Part shown: positions 5,552-9,279 of the stretch, piece after piece
Numbering within the stretch: position 1 is the stretch's first letter
How the letters are laid out: every line of letters begins with the position of its first letter
Assembly (NCBI GenBank): GCA_038230975.1
Contig: JBBRMF010000208.1
Span: 1-9,279, forward strand
Direction: 5' to 3'
DNA: 9,279 nucleotides
From: JANXVV01 sp038230975
GTDB taxonomy: Bacteria > Planctomycetota > Phycisphaerae > Tepidisphaerales > Tepidisphaeraceae
Translations under genes and position numbers: made by a program
The notes under the pieces: model-generated
Told to the model about the DNA's origin: nothing
Seen by the model: only the letters and a program-made list of their open reading frames with translations
Database searches by the model: none

Positions 5552-5685
5552 TTCGCAGGTTCTGCTTTAGAGTCTGGGAATTTTTAGGTGGCGTGGGCGT
5601 CTCGCCCGCGTTTTCTTCAGAAAAAAGCACGGGCGAGACGCCCATGCCACCATTTTTTCCCAAGCTCTAAAGCGGACCCTGCGAA
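5552..5685. repeat. 134-bp imperfect palindrome (REP/MITE-like element)
   Basis: Outer arms 5552-5580 and 5657-5685 are inverted copies matching at 25 of 29 positions. Inner arms 5587-5610 and 5628-5651 match over 24 positions with one G.T and one mismatch; their core is GGGCGTCTCGCCC. The arms are separated by an unpaired T-rich step, and even the 17-nt centre is partly self-complementary (TTTTCT/AGAAAA). It fills most of the space between mscS and comEC. Palindromes with this core are, as I recall, scattered through PVC-group genomes; mobilisation by a RAYT-type transposase is an inference and none is in the window. Open frames run through both strands here but are artefacts of the repeat. 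Confidence 0.8.
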
Positions 5686-5800
5686 ATTCATCCACAAAAC
5701 CCCACACCAAACTGAAGAATCCACTAAAAATCGCGGGATTGATGTAAATCCCTGTGTTAAAACACAAGATTTTATCGGAATCCGTGCGTTCTCTCGTAAG

Positions 5801-8332
5801 ATGGCTCACATGCGGTCATGGGTTGCCGTTTTTCGCCAGGAGATGGAAAGCGTTTTCGCGCGGCGACCCGCTTTGCCAATAGCGATCGCATTGATCTTAG
5901 GGATCGCCCTCGAACCTCTTGTCTATCGCTCACCGCAGGCTTGGCTCTTTGCTTCCGGATTATTCATCGCAGCAACAGTTTTTGCTCGCCATCGGGAAAT
6001 CATCTCTTCGGTTTGTCTGTTGACTGCCATCGTCCTACTTGGAATTGTCGCTTCACAGATCGAGATGTTCTGTTTCTCCAAATCGCACATCAGCGCGTTT
6101 TTGACGGAGGATTCAAAACTGGCGCAGTTGGAATTACGGATTCTCACCACGCCACAAATCATCATGCCTGCGGAAAACGCGCGACCGCTGCCTCCCAAAC
6201 AGTCTGCCCGCGCAGAGGTGGTGAAGGTCAAAACGCGCTCCGGCTGGGAAAGCGCCACCGGCGAGGTGAATCTCACGCTGGATCAGCCCCAGGCGATGCT
6301 TGCCACCGGGCAACACATTCTCGCCATCGGGTTGCTGCAGCGTCCGGCTCTCGCGATGAACCCCGGGCAATTCGACGCCGCCGAGTACTATCGACGGCAG
6401 CGCGTCCTGGCGACAGTCACCGTCGCCCATGTCGATGGTGTCACCTTTTTACCCGCGCATTCTTTCGCATCACTCGAATCCCTGCGTAGCCATGCCCGCC
6501 ATCTGCTCGCATCCGGTTTCTCAGCCCAACATTCGCTTGACCATGCCGTGCTGCTCGCATTGGCGCTGGGTGACCGCGATCCGGAAATGCGCAACGTGCA
6601 GGATGATTTTTCCCGAAGCGGGACGGCTCATTTGCTGGCCGTCAGCGGACTACATATTATTCTTGTCGCCGGTTGCGCGCTGTTCATCAGTCGCCTGTTC
6701 GGTGTTCATCCGCGCAAAGCAACGTGGTTCATGATGGGGGTCGTTGCTCTCTATGGCTTGATTGTTCTCCCGGCCGCCCCGGTTTTGCGCGCAACGGTGC
6801 TTTGCCTGGCGTTTGGTTTCAGCCAACTGGCGGGTCGTCATCGCGATGGCATCCAGTCACTCGCACTTTGCGCCATCGGATTGCTCCTCTACCACCCTCA
6901 CGATTTGTACAGCGCGGGTTTTCAACTGAGCTTTCTAACGGTCTTCGGCATGCTACTGGCCACACGACGAATCATGTCGCTTTGTGATGGCTTGTATGAT
7001 GACGAACATACGATCGTCGCCCGATCTTTCCGCCGCCCCGGTTTCTGGGTTTCGTGCGGACTCCGCGTTCGAGAGAAAATAACGGGCTCCGTTGCCATCG
7101 GCTGCGTTGCTTGGCTCGTCTCCATGCCGTTGGTGATGTACCACTTCGATCAACTCAACCCCTGGGCAGTATTCGCGGGACTATTGCTTTTTCCGGTGGT
7201 TGCTCTGGGACTCATCGGCGGGCTGCTTAAAATTCTGCTCACACTTTTTTTACCGAGCTGCGCCGCTGCCTGGGCAACTCTCGCCGCAACACCGATGGTC
7301 TGGATGCGGCAGGAAGTTAACTGGCTCGCCCACTTACCCGGTGCGAATGTTCCGATGGCGGTGCCCCCGATCTGGCAGATTGTTCTGTACTACGTCGTCC
7401 TCTCGCTGCCCCTGTTGCCATGGACCTGGCCGTCGATCAAGCGATGGATTCGCTGCGCCCCTGTTGCCGCAGCGTTGCTCGCGATGCTCCCGATGCTGAT
7501 CGCCGCCGCCCCCAGCCCCGGTGGCGGTGAAACGCGCATCACCCTGCTGTCCATTGGCGCAGGTCAAATCGGTATCGTCGAACTTCCGAACGGCCACGCG
7601 ATCCTGATTGATGATGGTTCCAGTTCTCTCACCGAGCCACTGCGCAAATGCCTTGATCCCTACCTGCGCACGCGAGGTTGCCGTTCGATCGACGCGATCT
7701 TTCTCAGCCATCCCGACTACGATCACATCTCCGCCACCGCCGATACGGCCGATGAATACCACCCTGCCCATGTGTACTTCAGTCCCGTATTCCGCGAGCA
7801 ATCCCACGCCAGCCCTCCCGCCGAAGCCATGCTCCGTCATCTCGACGATCTCCACATTCCGATCGAGACCCTCACGCGCGGATGTAGCGTTGCCCTCAAC
7901 GCCGACACGAATCTCGAAGTCCTATGGCCACCGGATTCTCGCTCGTTTACGTCGACCAACAACGCGGGCGTGGTGCTTCGTCTGAACTGCCATGGCCGCA
8001 CCATTCTTTTCCCGGCTGATATTCAGGCCGCAACCGAACGCGAATTGATTGACCACCCCGAGCATTTACACGCGGACATTCTCGTCGCCCCTCACCACGG
8101 CAGTTTCGAAATCACCACTGCGGAGTTCGTCAAAGCGGTGAACCCTCAAACCGTGCTCAGTTCCAATGACCGCCGACTGTCCAAAAAGCAACGCGAATTC
8201 AATCGCCTGGTCGGAGAAATCCCCCTGTATCGAACGAGCCAGTTCGGCGCGATCACCGTTCGAATCTCAAAGCAAGGCGAAGTACAGATTGAAACTTTCC
8301 TTCACCCGAAAAAGATTCACGCAGGCTCTTGA
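5801..8332 (+). CDS. comEC: ComEC/Rec2-type DNA internalisation protein
   Basis: ComEC forms the inner-membrane channel that takes up single-stranded DNA in natural transformation. From ATG 5801 it is 843 aa, the usual size of a full ComEC. The order is: N-terminal membrane helices (about 24-90), a soluble DUF4131 region ending in NPGQFDAAEYYRRQ (187-200), the Competence membrane domain with LALGDRD and GTAHLLAVSGLHI (274-286), several helices up to about 570, then a metallo-beta-lactamase domain. In the last, HPDYDH (637-642) is the metal-binding HxDxDH, NNAGVVLRL (720-728) and FPADI (Asp740) follow, and PHHGS (764-768) supplies the last His, so the metal site looks complete. The domain's first strand reads LSIGAGQ instead of the common LDVGQGD. 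The frame is open back to 5588 through a palindrome, so the start is placed at MAHMRSW; ATG 5810 is an alternative. No strong ribosome site is seen. No other competence genes are nearby. Confidence 0.92.
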   Translation: MAHMRSWVAVFRQEMESVFARRPALPIAIALILGIALEPLVYRSPQAWLFASGLFIAATVFARHREIISSVCLLTAIVLLGIVASQIEMFCFSKSHISAFLTEDSKLAQLELRILTTPQIIMPAENARPLPPKQSARAEVVKVKTRSGWESATGEVNLTLDQPQAMLATGQHILAIGLLQRPALAMNPGQFDAAEYYRRQRVLATVTVAHVDGVTFLPAHSFASLESLRSHARHLLASGFSAQHSLDHAVLLALALGDRDPEMRNVQDDFSRSGTAHLLAVSGLHIILVAGCALFISRLFGVHPRKATWFMMGVVALYGLIVLPAAPVLRATVLCLAFGFSQLAGRHRDGIQSLALCAIGLLLYHPHDLYSAGFQLSFLTVFGMLLATRRIMSLCDGLYDDEHTIVARSFRRPGFWVSCGLRVREKITGSVAIGCVAWLVSMPLVMYHFDQLNPWAVFAGLLLFPVVALGLIGGLLKILLTLFLPSCAAAWATLAATPMVWMRQEVNWLAHLPGANVPMAVPPIWQIVLYYVVLSLPLLPWTWPSIKRWIRCAPVAAALLAMLPMLIAAAPSPGGGETRITLLSIGAGQIGIVELPNGHAILIDDGSSSLTEPLRKCLDPYLRTRGCRSIDAIFLSHPDYDHISATADTADEYHPAHVYFSPVFREQSHASPPAEAMLRHLDDLHIPIETLTRGCSVALNADTNLEVLWPPDSRSFTSTNNAGVVLRLNCHGRTILFPADIQAATERELIDHPEHLHADILVAPHHGSFEITTAEFVKAVNPQTVLSSNDRRLSKKQREFNRLVGEIPLYRTSQFGAITVRISKQGEVQIETFLHPKKIHAGS

Positions 8333-8404
8333 CTGTATGCGTTTCAGGTTGACGTGCTAAATAGGATTCGACAGATTGCGTGATCCGATTACATTAACGC
8401 ATAT

Positions 8405-9199
8405 ATGTTTGAGGAACCCAAAGAAGATCCGTCAGAACGTGCAATTGATCCGGCCGCCCGCGCAAAGGACAAATCCGACGAGTTCCGTATGCACGCCGAA
8501 CTGGCTGCGGTGTTTGAAGCTCCGAGAAAGTTTGATGCTCGCGTAATCGCCGGGCTCGACCCGCAATTAGCGCGCGACATTCAACGTACCATCGGAAAGA
8601 TGGAAAAGAGCCGATCCGTCGAAAGCCCCATTTTGCCCGAAGCGTCAGTCGCCGCTGCCAACGAGATCCTGAACTTTGCGAATGCCCATGGTCTTTCCAC
8701 CCTCGACTACCACATCCACCGCCGACCCGGTGAAGTGATGATCGTTCGCTGGCTCTACGGCGAACAGGTCGACACATTCTACGAACGGCTTCAAGCCCAC
8801 TTCGACGCAGCCATGACCGGCTTCAAAGAGGATGAACGACAGGCTCACGAATGGAAGCAAGACCCAAAAACCCTCGCCTTTTTCGCCGCGCTGGATGCCA
8901 TTGATGTGAAAATGGCCGACCGTTATCTCCGCGACCCAATCCGCAAGCACAGTCTCTTCGTGCTCTCAACGCAAGCCGCCGACGAAATGAATATCGCCTA
9001 TCTATGTAACGACGTGATGGGCGTCTCCGCCGACGATGTCGTCGGCAACAATTCCGCCCCTCCGGAAGCCCCCGCAGAGCGAGATCTGGCGTGGTTTTTT
9101 AAACTCTTTTCACTTCGCGGAATGGCCGAGGGAATGGAGCAGATGTGCTTCTTCACGTTCCTGCAAAAGGTTGACGATTCGGCGGATAGTGATTGGTAA
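8405..9199 (+). CDS. Conserved-looking hypothetical protein, 264 aa
   Basis: I do not recognise this family. The frame is long, uninterrupted and has codon use like the neighbouring comEC, so it is very probably a real gene. The protein is hydrophilic with no signal peptide or membrane segment, hence likely cytoplasmic. The N-terminal 45 residues are rich in charged amino acids (EEPKEDPSER, AKDKSDEFR). The middle contains LDYHIHRRPGEVMIVRWLYGEQVDTFYERLQAHFD-type alternating strand and helix; the C-terminal third has a Pro-rich linker (APPEAPAERD) and a Met/Phe-rich helix (GMAEGMEQMCFFTFLQ). It follows comEC by 72 bp on the same strand. The gap holds a TTGACG that could be a weak -35, with no good -10 or Shine-Dalgarno. 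ATG 8405 is the first start; Met29 (8489) is possible. Function unknown. Confidence 0.75.
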   Translation: MFEEPKEDPSERAIDPAARAKDKSDEFRMHAELAAVFEAPRKFDARVIAGLDPQLARDIQRTIGKMEKSRSVESPILPEASVAAANEILNFANAHGLSTLDYHIHRRPGEVMIVRWLYGEQVDTFYERLQAHFDAAMTGFKEDERQAHEWKQDPKTLAFFAALDAIDVKMADRYLRDPIRKHSLFVLSTQAADEMNIAYLCNDVMGVSADDVVGNNSAPPEAPAERDLAWFFKLFSLRGMAEGMEQMCFFTFLQKVDDSADSDW

Positions 9200-9233
9200 C
9201 ACGACACCCCGAAAGACGGGCTTGTGCCATTTT
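9200..9233 (+). terminator. Possible terminator after the 264-aa gene
   Basis: Just after the stop codon, CACGA (9200-9204) with TTGTG (9222-9226) and CCCG (9208-9211) with CGGG (9217-9220) form an interrupted stem with an AAAGA loop, followed by TTTT at 9230-9233. The T-run is short and set off by three bases, so this is weak. It lies between two convergent genes and could serve either. Confidence 0.35.
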
Positions 9234-9236
9234 GAA

Positions 9237-9279
9237 AGCGGGCGATGGGAGTTGAACCCACAACATTCGGCTTGGAAAG
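9237..9279 (-). tRNA. tRNA-Gly (TCC), 3' portion, cut by window end
   Basis: Read on the minus strand, the window enters at the anticodon loop TTTCCAA (anticodon TCC), followed by the 3' anticodon strand GCCGA, a 5-nt variable loop ATGTT, the T stem GTGGG/CCCAT with loop TTCAACT, and the acceptor strand CGCCCGC with discriminator T. The acceptor would pair with GCGGGCG, a typical tRNA-Gly 5' end, and U73 is a glycine identity base in bacteria. CCA is not encoded. The 5' half lies beyond the window. Confidence 0.82.

Noticed and set aside
5588..5800. N-terminal extension of comEC (71 codons) and a minus-strand frame at 5567-5809
   Set aside because: Both translate the palindromic repeat into Arg/Ala/Pro-rich peptide; ComEC-like sequence starts only at about 5801.

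Overview
The window reads as bacterial chromosome, most likely from the PVC group (Planctomycetes/Verrucomicrobia). That placement is an inference from the mcsA-mcsB pair, two tRNA genes without an encoded CCA, an interspersed GGTGGC...CTCGCCC palindrome of a kind I associate with these phyla, and weak or absent Shine-Dalgarno sequences. No rRNA or species marker is present, so the phylum call is tentative.

Region 1 (1-2060, + strand) is a diversity-generating retroelement (DGR) with only the far end of its target gene inside the window. In order it holds: the 3' end of a target gene with a formylglycine-generating-enzyme/C-type-lectin (FGE/CLec) type C-terminus that carries the variable repeat (VR, 12-153); a CCCTTT-rich pyrimidine tract; an 8-bp hairpin with a GCGAAGC core; the template repeat (TR, 276-417); a roughly 200-nt hairpin-rich spacer; avd; and the reverse transcriptase gene, overlapping avd by 4 bp. 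TR and VR align without gaps over 135 nt and differ at 15 positions, every one an adenine in TR. This is the signature of adenine-specific mutagenic retrohoming: TR RNA is copied by the RT with Avd, adenines are misread, and the cDNA replaces VR to diversify the exposed face of the target protein.

Region 2 (2061-2480) holds a GC-rich stretch with clustered GTTAAC sites, then on the minus strand a tRNA-Asn(GTT) gene with its own TTGACA promoter and intrinsic terminator.

Region 3 (2584-5487, minus strand) carries mcsA-mcsB (zinc-finger adaptor and protein-arginine kinase for Clp-dependent protein quality control) and, upstream of them, an MscS-family mechanosensitive channel. A 134-bp imperfect palindrome (5552-5685) lies between this channel and the divergent comEC.

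Region 4 (5801-9279) carries comEC (DNA-uptake channel with a metallo-beta-lactamase domain), an unrecognised 264-aa soluble protein on the + strand, and the 3' portion of a minus-strand tRNA-Gly(TCC) cut by the window end.

The DGR is visibly richer in G+C than the genes to its right and ends close to tRNA-Asn, which fits, but does not prove, acquisition as a module. The housekeeping genes (mcsAB, mscS, comEC) show no obvious link to it.
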